From positions 186,001 through 250,000 of the forward strand of contig DAHXKG010000002.1 in NCBI GenBank assembly GCA_027366525.1: a stretch of DNA of 64,000 bases. The letters are read 5' to 3'. Shown here in pieces: positions 35,159-44,348 of this stretch. Each line of letters begins with the position of its first letter. The first letter of the stretch is position 1. The notes under the pieces are model-generated. The model was not told the origin of the DNA. It ran no database searches and saw nothing but the letters and a program-made list of their open reading frames with translations. The translations under genes were made by a program, and so were the position numbers. The DNA is from a candidate division FCPU426 bacterium. Lineage in GTDB: Bacteria > Oederibacteriota > Muellerivitia > Muellerivitales > DAHXKG01.

Positions 35159-36963
35159 TTTTTTAATCCAAAAATGCTAATTGAAAAATTGGCTATATCT
35201 GTCAAATACACCGTATTTTCATTATCAATATAAATAGAATAATATCTTGGTGCAATCTTATAATTTCCCGGTGGTGTTCCAAAATCTGTCAAAAAATAGC
35301 CATCAGGATCAAAGATCTGCACCCTTAAATTACGGTCGGTAACAAAAATATTATTTTTAGAATCAGTTGCAATACCAAACGGAGAGGAAAATTCGCTATT
35401 GCCTGTTCCCCGTTTCCCAAATTTATATTTAAATACGCCTTTTTGGTTAAAAATTTGAATTCGAAAATTATGTTCATCCACTACAAGAATATTTGATTCC
35501 GTATTAATGCATAGGCCAACAGGATTGTTAAATTCTCCAAATCGAGTTCCTTGATTGCCAAATTTATTTATCGCACGACCCGCAGTGTTAAAAACGCGTA
35601 TTCGGTGATTCCCAGTATCAGACACATAAACATTTTCTTTTTTATCCAGCGCTAAGGCTTGAGGATGAAAAAATCCACCAAATCCGACTTCAATTTTTCC
35701 CATATTTGGAGAAGCCGTTTCTCCAAATTTTGTTAAAACCTTGCCGTTTTTCTCAATGATTTGTACCGTACACGATTTTGAATCCAAAACAATGAGATTT
35801 CCCGCCGCATCTAAAGCTACTGAAACAGGCATTAAAAATACAGCTTCTTGTGTTTCAGTTTCTTTTCCGAATTTTCCAATAGAATAAAGATATTTACCTT
35901 CATTATCAAAAACAAGAATTTGGCATTTTAACGAGTCCACAACATAAATTCGTTTTTGAGCATCTACGCTAATCGAAACCGGAGACATAAAATTACTTTC
36001 ATCTTTTCCACGCGAACCAAATGTTCGAATGAGCTTATAATGAAATCCTCGATAGCGTAAGGTGTTGATATCCCCAACTTCTTTGATGACTTCTTGTTTT
36101 TCTACATGAACCAAGGTCTGGTTCATTGCATTAAATGTAGTTTTATTTTCGGATGATATAATTTGATCAAAATATTTTTCTGGCACTGCTTCTAACATTT
36201 GCCTCATTTCCAGTGCAGATTGGAATCTTTTGGCTGGATCTTTCTGCAAGGCCTTTAAAATAATGGTTTGAATTTCTGCAGGAATATTGGGGCGAAGAAT
36301 TCGAGGTTCAATAGGATCATCTTTTAAAATTTTATTTAAAACAACCATTGGAACTTCATCAAAAAATGGGAGTTGACCGGTTACTATTTCATATAAAATA
36401 ACACCTAATGAATACAGGTCAGAAACAGGTACGGGATGACCCAAAACTTGTTCTTTGGACATATAATAAAGCGTCCCTCCTATTCCAGATCCATGTTGAT
36501 TGGATTGAACCAGTGTGGCAGTTCCAAAATCAGTTATTTTCACTTTTCGATCAGAAGTTAGAAGAATATTCCCAGGTTTTAAATCACGATGAATAATATT
36601 TTTCTCATGGGCATAATTTAACGCTGATAATATTTGAATTAAGATTTCACGTATCTCTCTTATCGTTAATGAAGTGTCTTTCATTAACTGCGCCAAATTA
36701 TTGCCATCTACATATTCCATTACCATAAAAAAAATATTTTCTGCTTTATCAACTGTTAACAATTGAACAATATTTGGGTGGTCTAAAGAAGCTAGCAGTT
36801 TAGGTTCAGCAACTAAAGTCGTAAAATTTTCCTTTTGATTATGTGGAATTTTCAAAGCAACTTTTTTCCCAATCCATGTATCCTCAGCTAACCACACAGT
36901 GCCAAAAGTTCCACTACCCTTAATCTCAATCAATTTATACTTATCAATATGCCCTTGAAGCAT
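35155..36963 (-). CDS. Serine/threonine protein kinase with C-terminal six-bladed NHL propeller
   Basis: A 602-residue protein. The N-terminal Hanks-type kinase (about residues 8-270) is intact: glycine loop GSGTFGTVWLAE, ATP lysine in VALKIPH, HRDLKPGNILL, DFGTATL, and the activation segment GGTLYYMSKEQ. Residues about 315-600 form six NHL repeats with the recurring pattern F..P..I..D....I.V.D....R.Q.F...G, such as NPVGLCINTESNILVVDEHN and FRIQIFNQKG. No membrane helix separates kinase and propeller, unlike mycobacterial PknD, so the propeller should be cytoplasmic. It is translationally coupled to the FHA-cyclase. Confidence 0.93.
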   Translation of the reverse strand: MLQGHIDKYKLIEIKGSGTFGTVWLAEDTWIGKKVALKIPHNQKENFTTLVAEPKLLASLDHPNIVQLLTVDKAENIFFMVMEYVDGNNLAQLMKDTSLTIREIREILIQILSALNYAHEKNIIHRDLKPGNILLTSDRKVKITDFGTATLVQSNQHGSGIGGTLYYMSKEQVLGHPVPVSDLYSLGVILYEIVTGQLPFFDEVPMVVLNKILKDDPIEPRILRPNIPAEIQTIILKALQKDPAKRFQSALEMRQMLEAVPEKYFDQIISSENKTTFNAMNQTLVHVEKQEVIKEVGDINTLRYRGFHYKLIRTFGSRGKDESNFMSPVSISVDAQKRIYVVDSLKCQILVFDNEGKYLYSIGKFGKETETQEAVFLMPVSVALDAAGNLIVLDSKSCTVQIIEKNGKVLTKFGETASPNMGKIEVGFGGFFHPQALALDKKENVYVSDTGNHRIRVFNTAGRAINKFGNQGTRFGEFNNPVGLCINTESNILVVDEHNFRIQIFNQKGVFKYKFGKRGTGNSEFSSPFGIATDSKNNIFVTDRNLRVQIFDPDGYFLTDFGTPPGNYKIAPRYYSIYIDNENTVYLTDIANFSISIFGLKK

Positions 36964-36996
36964 CCTAATCCTTTGAACTTAATTTGCTACTCATCT

Positions 36997-37024
36997 ATTC
37001 TAACAAATGGACCGCTTGACTCAA
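36997..37024 (-). promoter_or_regulatory. Promoter of the kinase-cyclase unit
   Basis: On the minus strand TTGAGT (37019-37024) and TAGAAT (36997-37002) are 16 bases apart. The -35 box overlaps the ogt stop codon. The start codon at 36963 gives a leader of about 25 bases. The two boxes and the spacing are identical to those proposed for murJ. Confidence 0.5.
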
Positions 37025-37545
37025 AGAAGGAACTTATTCATTTTTTCTTTTTTAAGTAGTTCCCACTTAGCCTTATGCCCATATCTAAATCCACCCAAAT
37101 TATGATTTTTCAAAACAACCCGATGACATGGAATTAAAAGAGGAATGGGATTTTTATTAAGGGCGTTTCCTACCGCCCGGGATGAATTCGGAAATCCTGC
37201 GTGATCTGCAATCCATGAATATGAACATGTGTTTCCAATCAAAATATTCTTTGTAATCTCTAATATTTTTTTTTGAAAATCAGGTAATCCATTTAAATCC
37301 AGAATAATCTTATCATTTAATCGACCGGTCCAAGCTTTTTGAACCCATAAATAATACTGCCGAGGAATCGGCCGGAGAAATAAAACATAGGGATACCGAT
37401 GTTGAATTTTGTCTTCTAGTTTTCTTCTTATCCACAATTTTTTTCTTTGTGGATAAGTTAAAGCAACAATTCCAACCTCTGACCACGCTATTGCTGAATA
37501 GTGCTTTTGGATATTAATGATGTTATAAAATAAAACCGATTCCAT
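37021..37545 (-). CDS. ogt: Methylated-DNA-protein cysteine methyltransferase
   Basis: A DNA-repair suicide enzyme that removes alkyl groups from O6-alkylguanine. The active-site motif is IPCHRVV, within NPIPLLIPCHRVVLKNHNLG, followed by GGFRYG. Upstream, SYSWIADHAGFPNSSRAVGN is the helix-turn-helix DNA-binding segment. I place the start at the ATG at 37545 (174 residues). The longer frame from 37599 would add 18 residues overlapping the murJ coding region by 50 bases and has no better ribosome binding site. It is probably transcribed with murJ. Confidence 0.9.
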   Translation of the reverse strand: MESVLFYNIINIQKHYSAIAWSEVGIVALTYPQRKKLWIRRKLEDKIQHRYPYVLFLRPIPRQYYLWVQKAWTGRLNDKIILDLNGLPDFQKKILEITKNILIGNTCSYSWIADHAGFPNSSRAVGNALNKNPIPLLIPCHRVVLKNHNLGGFRYGHKAKWELLKKEKMNKFLL

Positions 37546-37549
37546 ATTA

Positions 37550-39163
37550 TTAAAACTTCTTTTTTGGGGTTCTAAAAATCCATGATAAGCTTTCAACATG
37601 CAAAATTTTTAATAAAGAGTAATAAACGCCACTCCCCACTGCAATAGGAATAAACACACTTACAATTGAATTGCCCCATCCATGATATTGATTGCAAATT
37701 CTTAATGCTTCCCAAGCCAAAAAAGCCATTACCACTGTAGCAAAAGTAATTTTAAATATTTCCAGTTTGATTTTTGTCCATTTAATTTTCAAATTGATTT
37801 TTTTCAAGCCAATTATTAAAAAAATCACGTTAGCCAAGGCGCCTAAAGCAGTTGATAATGCAAGTATTAAAAACTTTGTATGTTCATTTGAGATATATAA
37901 AAATGCGAGTAAGTTAATAATTAAATTAACAGACACCGAACTTATGCTTGCATACAATGGCCATCTGGTAAAATGGAATGAATAGTAAGCTGGAACAAGC
38001 AACTTAATCATCGTATAGAAAAGAAGACCTGAGGCATATAAGCAGGTGGCTTCCGCAACATAGAGCGTGGCTTGTTGATTAAATTGTCCATGATGAAATG
38101 CCAGATTACAAACGGGATAACTCATAATCCATAAACCAGCAATGGATGGGAGCATAATCGCAATACTCGATTCCACTGCATCCGTTAAGGTATCACTGGT
38201 TGCCACTGTGGCATTGGCTGCAGCTTGATGCGCCAAAAGTGGAAAAACCACTTGTGCAATTGAAACTCCAAAAACACCTAAAGGTAATTGCATCCATCGG
38301 TTTGCATAATACAAATCTGAAACATATCCGTTTTTCAAATATGATGCAAAAAACTGGTTAATTATGAAATTAATTTGAAAAATAGATGAACTAATTACTG
38401 CTGGTATCATCATTTGGATCATTTTGAAAACACCGGGATGTTTGGGAGGCCATGAAAATTTTATTTTTACTCCATATTTTCGAACTTGAGGAACTTGAAT
38501 GATCCATTGCAAAAGAAGTCCAGCTACAGTGGCCATGGACCAAATAAAAATTAAATTAACGTTGCCCGATTGTATGTTTTTTTTAAAAAAAATCCAAAAA
38601 CATACACCGGTTCCAATCAACACTAAGTTCATCATTACCGGAGCATATGCTGAAACTTTAAAATCATAATGTGCATTTAAAAAACTCATCCATAATGCTG
38701 CAAAAGAAACAAATAAAATAATCGGAAAAAGAATTCGAGTTAATGCAATTGTTAATTGATATTTTTTCGGATTTAACATAAATCCACGAGCCAACACTTG
38801 AACTATTAGTGGAGCAAAAATAATACCGAGAATAACGATAATTAACACTAAAACCAATAATAATGAAAAAACCTGATTTAACAATTCAATTGCATCTTCG
38901 TTTCCTTTTTCTCGTAAACTTTTTGAAAGAGTTGGTAAAAAGGCTGAATTTAATGATCCTTCACCTAAAAAATCGCGAAAAAGATTAGGAATTCTAAATG
39001 CAGTAAAGTAGGCATCCGAAAAAATTCCGGACCCGAAAATAGAAGCATTTAAGGCATCGCGAATAAAGCCTGTAATGCGACTCGTCCCGGTTGCTTGCGC
39101 AAGGGTTCGAAAATAATGGCCTAACGTTTTTATGGAAGATTCTTTCTTCCGCTTTTTTTTCAT
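37550..39163 (-). CDS. murJ: Lipid II flippase MurJ
   Basis: A 537-residue polytopic membrane protein of the MVF/MATE-like superfamily, with about 14 hydrophobic helices. The N-terminal signature SRITGFIRDALNASIFG and the segment DAYFTAFRIPNLFRDFLGEGSLNSAF are diagnostic. It flips the peptidoglycan precursor lipid II to the periplasmic face. The length is normal. A promoter is proposed in the divergent spacer shared with rpsT. Confidence 0.95.
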   Translation of the reverse strand: MKKKRKKESSIKTLGHYFRTLAQATGTSRITGFIRDALNASIFGSGIFSDAYFTAFRIPNLFRDFLGEGSLNSAFLPTLSKSLREKGNEDAIELLNQVFSLLLVLVLIIVILGIIFAPLIVQVLARGFMLNPKKYQLTIALTRILFPIILFVSFAALWMSFLNAHYDFKVSAYAPVMMNLVLIGTGVCFWIFFKKNIQSGNVNLIFIWSMATVAGLLLQWIIQVPQVRKYGVKIKFSWPPKHPGVFKMIQMMIPAVISSSIFQINFIINQFFASYLKNGYVSDLYYANRWMQLPLGVFGVSIAQVVFPLLAHQAAANATVATSDTLTDAVESSIAIMLPSIAGLWIMSYPVCNLAFHHGQFNQQATLYVAEATCLYASGLLFYTMIKLLVPAYYSFHFTRWPLYASISSVSVNLIINLLAFLYISNEHTKFLILALSTALGALANVIFLIIGLKKINLKIKWTKIKLEIFKITFATVVMAFLAWEALRICNQYHGWGNSIVSVFIPIAVGSGVYYSLLKILHVESLSWIFRTPKKKF

Positions 39164-39176
39164 AGTTTCTCAAATC

Positions 39177-39205
39177 TTGACACAATTCTAACATTGGTTT
39201 AGGAT
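39177..39205 (+). promoter_or_regulatory. Promoter of rpsT
   Basis: On the plus strand a consensus TTGACA (39177-39182) is 17 bases from TAGGAT (39200-39205). The rpsT start at 39278 leaves a leader of about 65 bases. It overlaps the oppositely directed murJ promoter. Confidence 0.55.
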
Positions 39206-39212
39206 AACTCAA
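39185..39212 (-). promoter_or_regulatory. Promoter of murJ-ogt
   Basis: On the minus strand TTGAGT (39207-39212) and TAGAAT (39185-39190) are 16 bases apart, with the murJ ATG about 22 bases past the -10 box. The boxes interleave with the rpsT promoter on the other strand. Confidence 0.5.
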
Positions 39213-39277
39213 TATTTTGTTAACGATTTAACCATTTGAATCAAATTTTTAAACTATAACTATAGGAGCCTATTTAT

Positions 39278-39532
39278 ATGCCGATTATTAAGTCTTCAAT
39301 TAAAGATGTCCGACGAATACAACGCCGAACTGTAAGAAACCGAGCAATCAAAGGCCGGCTTCGTACCGTTATTAAATCTGTTCTCAATGCAACAACTCGT
39401 GAAGAGGCACAAAATAAGCTCAAACTTGCTAATAAAGTTATTTTTCAAGCTAAATCCAAGGGCATCCTCAAAAAAAATACCGCCTCTCGTAAAATGTCAC
39501 GATTATCCATTCAAGTTCAAAAAATCAAATAA
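39278..39532 (+). CDS. rpsT: 30S ribosomal protein S20
   Basis: An 84-residue, very basic ribosomal protein with the S20 pattern: SSIKDVRRIQRRTVRNRAIK at the start (family SAxKRxRQxxkRxxRNrxxk), a central three-helix bundle, and KSKGILKKNTASRKMSRL near the end. TAGGAG lies about seven bases before the ATG. It is transcribed alone on the + strand, converging with holA with a 16-base gap. Confidence 0.95.
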   Translation: MPIIKSSIKDVRRIQRRTVRNRAIKGRLRTVIKSVLNATTREEAQNKLKLANKVIFQAKSKGILKKNTASRKMSRLSIQVQKIK

Positions 39533-39548
39533 GCCGTTGGTTGCGTAT

Positions 39549-40562
39549 TTAAAAAATCGTTGAATTGGGAATTAATTTTAGAATACATAATTCTAGGGCA
39601 GGAAGTACCGAAGATGATGTCACTCGTCCGGAAACTATCCCCATTTGAATATGAATGAGATCCAACAACATCAATTCCAATTCTTGAACTGAAAATAATT
39701 TTGCTTCTTCTAACAACTTTTTAACTCGGAATGGATGCATACCTAAAGTCGAACATAAACTTGGAGAAGTTTCATTGCGTTCGGAAATTTGGATACACCA
39801 TAAATCACGAATTCGCTGATAAAGGATACTTACTATTTCCCTGTTTTCTTGCTGATAAATATTTGTTAACTGATTTAAAGCACTTAATGTTTGACGGCGA
39901 GCCAGCAACCCTAAGAATTCATAAATGGAAAATTCCGAACTAGGCGTTGGCAAATTTAAAATATCATGCTTATCAATATTTTTTTGTGGAGTAATCATGA
40001 GACTTAAAGTTATTGCAGCATCGCGTAAATAGCCTAAATTAGTTCCAACTTTCTGAATCAAAAATTTACAATTGTCAGATGAAATATTTATGTCTTCACT
40101 TTTAAAAATTTTCATCAGCCATGGAATAATTTTCCAATCTTGCAATGGATAACATTGTACCGTCCATAGACTCAAAAATTCTTTTGTTTGAGATAAAAGT
40201 TTTGAATTCTTTTTTAATTGAGGTGCCACCCAAAGATTGCAATTGGAATTAGCAGTCAAACAATCTTTAAATACTGCTAGATCTTCTTCATCCATTTTTA
40301 AAAAAAATTTTTCAGCGTTGTACACAACTGTTAATTGTTGATTCGAAAACAGCTCTTGTGTCTGCGTGGCCACTAATACATTTTCAAACTTTAGTTGTCC
40401 CGCATCAACATAATTGATTTTCCCTGCAGGAAATTGTGTTTTGAATGCATTTTTAATTTTAAAAACACATTCAAAAATCAAGTCTTCGGCTGCTCCCCAA
40501 AGAATTATCGAATTGGGCAATTGACTGTTTTGAACTTTTTTTTCGAACTCTTCAAAAAACAT
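39549..40562 (-). CDS. holA: DNA polymerase III subunit delta
   Basis: A 337-residue clamp-loader subunit that opens the beta sliding clamp. Recognisable features are the N-terminal AAA-like region (SIILWGAAEDLIFECVFKIK without a functional P-loop, as in delta), VATQTQELFSNQQLTVVYNAE, the middle NLWVAPQLKKNSKLLSQTKE, and the C-terminal collar YEFLGLLARRQTLSALNQL. The context is also typical: leuS, lptE and holA are neighbours in many bacteria, with rpsT near holA. Sequence divergence is high, as usual for HolA. Confidence 0.88.
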   Translation of the reverse strand: MFFEEFEKKVQNSQLPNSIILWGAAEDLIFECVFKIKNAFKTQFPAGKINYVDAGQLKFENVLVATQTQELFSNQQLTVVYNAEKFFLKMDEEDLAVFKDCLTANSNCNLWVAPQLKKNSKLLSQTKEFLSLWTVQCYPLQDWKIIPWLMKIFKSEDINISSDNCKFLIQKVGTNLGYLRDAAITLSLMITPQKNIDKHDILNLPTPSSEFSIYEFLGLLARRQTLSALNQLTNIYQQENREIVSILYQRIRDLWCIQISERNETSPSLCSTLGMHPFRVKKLLEEAKLFSVQELELMLLDLIHIQMGIVSGRVTSSSVLPALELCILKLIPNSTIF

Positions 40563-40573
40563 AAAAACTCATT

Positions 40574-41281
40574 TTAAAATGTTTTGGGAATATGATTGGA
40601 TGGCGTAAACATCGGTAATGCATTCCCAAATTTCCCTTGTTTATTTAAAATCATGGAAGGCCTGGCTCGCAACGTCATGTTTTTTTCATGAAGTTTTTTG
40701 ATATAAAAAAAAGTAATTCCCACCAAATTTCCATCCACGCGCAAATGAATCGTATATAATCCTCGCGTTTCAGGAAGTCCTGTTTGATTTGAATTACTAT
40801 TAAATGACCTTAAATTAATTTGTGAGGTAACTAACATCCATTGATACGTTTTATTTTCCAAAGTTAATAAATGATTTGTAAACTCCAATTGAATAGTTCG
40901 AACTTGGTGTGCGATTTTCATTCCCGATGGATTATACCAACTCACATCAATTGTATGAACTTTCGTCTGAGGCTGAATCAAAAAATATGCAAAATAACAT
41001 ATCCTTTTATTTTTGTTTAAATAAAAATAATTGTTACTGTCAATCGGGTAATTATTTACTATTTTGGTACACGTAGTTAAATGACAAACAATTATTTTTT
41101 GAGTTAAATAGGAGTGTTTTGAGGTTAAAGAAATTGGTGCATCCGAAATAAACGGTTCCGCTGAAATTGAAAAAGCTTTTGAAGTTGGGTTACTTCCATT
41201 GTTACCAGTAATCCAATGCACCCCTGCAAAACAAGGAGATGCACTCAACATAAATACCAGAATTAATGTTTTCTTTTTCAT
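40574..41281 (-). CDS. Hypothetical exported protein between lptE and holA
   Basis: A 235-residue protein with a clear signal peptide (about residues 4-19, KTLILVFMLSASPCFA). The mature part is beta-rich, with IDVSWYNPSGMKIAHQVRTI and GLYTIHLRVDGNLVGITFFY reminiscent of an Ig-like or transglutaminase-associated beta-sandwich, but I cannot name a family. It lies 15 bases after lptE and 11 bases before holA, so it belongs to the leuS-lptE transcript. The neighbourhood makes an envelope role plausible, by inference only. Confidence 0.55.
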   Translation of the reverse strand: MKKKTLILVFMLSASPCFAGVHWITGNNGSNPTSKAFSISAEPFISDAPISLTSKHSYLTQKIIVCHLTTCTKIVNNYPIDSNNYFYLNKNKRICYFAYFLIQPQTKVHTIDVSWYNPSGMKIAHQVRTIQLEFTNHLLTLENKTYQWMLVTSQINLRSFNSNSNQTGLPETRGLYTIHLRVDGNLVGITFFYIKKLHEKNMTLRARPSMILNKQGKFGNALPMFTPSNHIPKTF

Positions 41282-41296
41282 ACCTACCAGCCTAAA

Positions 41297-41821
41297 TTAG
41301 TACCCAAGCAATATTTTATGAACAATGATTTGCGCTGTTTCTTGCATTAGCTGATTCTCCGCTTGGTCTTGAGTTTGCGTAATTGCTCCAGGTTCATTAT
41401 TGGTATAATAAAAAATTGTCCCCATTTGGTTTTTTTCTTCAAATAAAGATCGTCCATCAGTTTGATCAATGGCTTCTACGTCATAAGTAAATACAAGACG
41501 ATACTGTAATACTAAATTATTGGTAGTATTGTAAAGAATGGGGTCTCTAGAATAGTAAAGAATCCTTCCCTTAACCAATAAATCGGCTTTGGAGGGTGAA
41601 ACTACAGATAATCTTCCATCAACTTGAAATTGCTGAATAATATCACTCGTTAATTCAGTTTCGAGTCCATAGCGACTTGTTTGATTTTGAAAAACAGCTA
41701 CTCCAACAGTATGAATATGCGATGGTAGGGCCAAGATTTGAGGCGAACAACCAATAATTCCTAAAACAAAAAATATTGGAATCAAAACCCATATTCTAAA
41801 AGGCATTTGTAGTTTTTTCAT
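41297..41821 (-). CDS. lptE: LPS-assembly lipoprotein LptE
   Basis: A 174-residue lipoprotein. The signal peptide ends in the lipobox GIIGC, with the lipidated cysteine near residue 25. Motifs shared with LptE-type proteins are HTVGVAVFQNQTSRYGLETE, LTSDIIQQFQVDGRLSVV, and ADLLVKGRILYYSRDP. LptE plugs the LptD barrel that places lipopolysaccharide in the outer leaflet. Its position between leuS and holA is the classical one. This gene is a good indicator of an outer membrane. Confidence 0.85.
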   Translation of the reverse strand: MKKLQMPFRIWVLIPIFFVLGIIGCSPQILALPSHIHTVGVAVFQNQTSRYGLETELTSDIIQQFQVDGRLSVVSPSKADLLVKGRILYYSRDPILYNTTNNLVLQYRLVFTYDVEAIDQTDGRSLFEEKNQMGTIFYYTNNEPGAITQTQDQAENQLMQETAQIIVHKILLGY

Positions 41822-41831
41822 AGTTGTACTC

Positions 41832-44303
41832 CTAATTTTTTAAAACAATATTAAGTAATCGATTTTGAACCCAAATTATTTTTTTAATATTATTTGATTC
41901 AAAAACCATCTTTAGTTTACTTTTCTCTTTAGCAAAATTCACCACTTCTTCTTGAGATAATCCCATCGGTAGCTGAAGATGATCACGATTTTTGCCATTA
42001 ATTTGAAGAACAATTTCAACTTGATCTTGTAAAATCAATTTTGCGTCATACTGTGGCCATGGAGTTTTTAAAAGGCTCTGAGAATGCCCGAGTTGATTCC
42101 ACATTTCTTCAGCTACATGAGGAATAAAAGGGCCTGATAAAACAATAAAAGTTTCAAAACACTGGCGCAATATGATCGTGCTTTTGAGATTGAACTTTTG
42201 TTGGTATTCTGAAAATGCATTTAGAAGTTCCATTAAGGCACTCACTGCCGTATTGAACTTAAACGAGCCTGTCATATCTTGAGTAACTTTTAAAATGGTT
42301 TGATGAGTTTTCCGAATAATGATGCGATCCCCTTCAGGATTTTCAAGTGATTTATTTGAATTTGAGGCAAGTTTAATATCCTGAAATAATCTCCAAATCC
42401 TATTAATAAAACGGAAAACTCCCTCAACTGCACGATCGTCCCATTCTGCATCACGTTCTGGAGGACCAATAAACAAGGTATAGAGTCGAAATGTATCCGC
42501 CCCATATTTTTGAATTAACTGGTCGGGCTGAATCGCATTCCCTTTACTTTTAGACATCTTCACTCCACCTTTAGTTATCATCCCCTGAGTAAATAAACGC
42601 GTAAAAGGCTCATTAAAATTAATAAGTTGGCAATCATTTAAAAATTTCGTAATAAATCTTGCATATAATAAATGCAAGATGGCATGTTCAACACCCCCAA
42701 TATACTGATCTACCGGTAACCATGCATTGGCCGTTTGAGGATCAAAAGCTTTCGTTGTATCCTGCGATGATATATATCTTAAAAAATACCAGCTCGAGTC
42801 AACAAATGTATCCATCGTATCGGTTTCGCGTTTAGCCATTTCATGACATTTGGGACAAGGAATTTGAGTAAAATTCTCAATGGACTTCAGCGGTGAATCC
42901 CCTGTAGGTTTAAATTCAACATTTGAAGGTAATATGACTGGAAGCTCTGATTCAGCAACTGGGATCCATCCACAATTCGAACAATGAATCATCGGTATTG
43001 GAGCTCCCCAATACCTTTGACGCGAGACTAGCCAATCGCGCAATCGATATTGAGTACTCCGTTTCCCAATTTTTTGATTTTCTAGCCAATCCATCATTTT
43101 TTCTTTTGCATCTGCTACCGACAATCCATTTAGAAATCCTGAATTAATTAAAATTCCATCACCTTCAAATGCCTTCTTAAGTTCCGGATTAAAGTCGTTA
43201 TCTTGAAAATCTCGTATAACGGGAATAATCGGTAGCTGATATTGCTGCGCAAATTCAAAATCTCTTTGATCATGTGCGGGAACAGCCATAATGGCTCCAG
43301 TTCCATATCCCGTGAGAATATAGTTTGCGCTATAAACAGGTATTTGAATTCCATTAACTGGATTAATGGCTTGAATTTTTAAATCAATACCGAGTTTGGG
43401 TATTGATTCGCTTAAGCGTTCTAGCGGGGTTTGTTTTCGAATCAAATCGATAAATTCTTGAACTCTTTTTTTATGAGATGCATCAGCAATCAGTTCCATA
43501 ATATCCGGATGTTCCGGCGCTAAAACTAGATAGGTTGCTCCAAACAAAGTATCAGGACGCGTTGTAAAAACACGAATGGTTTTATTGGAATTTACAATTT
43601 TAAAATCGAACTCGGCACCAAGACTCTTCCCAATCCAATTTTTTTGCATGGTTTTTACACGTTCAGGCCAGTATTTTAAATGGTCTAAGTCATTTAAAAG
43701 TCTTTCCGCATATTGTGTAATTTTAAAAAACCATTGTTCTAATTCCCTTTGTTCAACTAAAGTATCGCATCGTTCACAACACCCATCTACTACTTGTTCA
43801 TTTGCTAAGACAGTCATACAAGACGAACACCAGTTAACGGATGCTTTTTTTCGATATGCCAATCCATTTTCATATAATTTGAGAAAAAGCCACTGTGTCC
43901 ATCGATAATATTGAGGCAAACATGAAATAACTTCTTTTTCCCAGTCATATCCCATGCCCCATTCTCTAAACTGAGATTTCATCCGCTTAATATTGCTAAT
44001 CGTCCATTGCTCTGGATGAATTCCTTTTTGAATGGCCGCATTTTCTGCAGGTAATCCAAAAGCATCAAAACCCATTGGATTCAAAACATTTAATCCTTGA
44101 GATCGGAGATACCGATAAACTGCATCGCCAATAATATAAGTTCTTCCATGGCCTGCATGCAGGTAATCCCCTGAAGGATAAGGAAACATAACTAAAACGT
44201 AGTATTTTTTATTCGTGTCATTTAAATTGCAAAAAAAGGAACTGTTTTGTTCCCAAATATTTTTCCATTTTTGTTCAATATTTAAAAAGTTATATGTGTC
44301 CAT
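41832..44303 (-). CDS. leuS: Leucyl-tRNA synthetase
   Basis: An 823-residue class I synthetase. The HIGH-type motif is HAGH, in PYPSGDYLHAGHGRTYIIGD, and the KMSKS loop is KMSKSKGNAIQPDQL. The editing (CP1) domain contains FTTRPDTLFGATYLVL and VPAHDQRDFEFA. Zinc-ribbon cysteines are seen in CSSCMTVLANEQVVDGCCER and further CxxC pairs. The length is typical of bacterial LeuRS. It starts the leuS-lptE-unknown-holA unit. Confidence 0.98.
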   Translation of the reverse strand: MDTYNFLNIEQKWKNIWEQNSSFFCNLNDTNKKYYVLVMFPYPSGDYLHAGHGRTYIIGDAVYRYLRSQGLNVLNPMGFDAFGLPAENAAIQKGIHPEQWTISNIKRMKSQFREWGMGYDWEKEVISCLPQYYRWTQWLFLKLYENGLAYRKKASVNWCSSCMTVLANEQVVDGCCERCDTLVEQRELEQWFFKITQYAERLLNDLDHLKYWPERVKTMQKNWIGKSLGAEFDFKIVNSNKTIRVFTTRPDTLFGATYLVLAPEHPDIMELIADASHKKRVQEFIDLIRKQTPLERLSESIPKLGIDLKIQAINPVNGIQIPVYSANYILTGYGTGAIMAVPAHDQRDFEFAQQYQLPIIPVIRDFQDNDFNPELKKAFEGDGILINSGFLNGLSVADAKEKMMDWLENQKIGKRSTQYRLRDWLVSRQRYWGAPIPMIHCSNCGWIPVAESELPVILPSNVEFKPTGDSPLKSIENFTQIPCPKCHEMAKRETDTMDTFVDSSWYFLRYISSQDTTKAFDPQTANAWLPVDQYIGGVEHAILHLLYARFITKFLNDCQLINFNEPFTRLFTQGMITKGGVKMSKSKGNAIQPDQLIQKYGADTFRLYTLFIGPPERDAEWDDRAVEGVFRFINRIWRLFQDIKLASNSNKSLENPEGDRIIIRKTHQTILKVTQDMTGSFKFNTAVSALMELLNAFSEYQQKFNLKSTIILRQCFETFIVLSGPFIPHVAEEMWNQLGHSQSLLKTPWPQYDAKLILQDQVEIVLQINGKNRDHLQLPMGLSQEEVVNFAKEKSKLKMVFESNNIKKIIWVQNRLLNIVLKN

Positions 44304-44348
44304 AAAATCACCGATAAAGATTATATATTTAAATAAAATTAAAACAAA

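Noticed and set aside
37546-37599. The longer ogt start at 37599
   Set aside because: It would overlap murJ by 50 bases and adds 18 residues without family similarity; the ATG at 37545 gives a clean junction.
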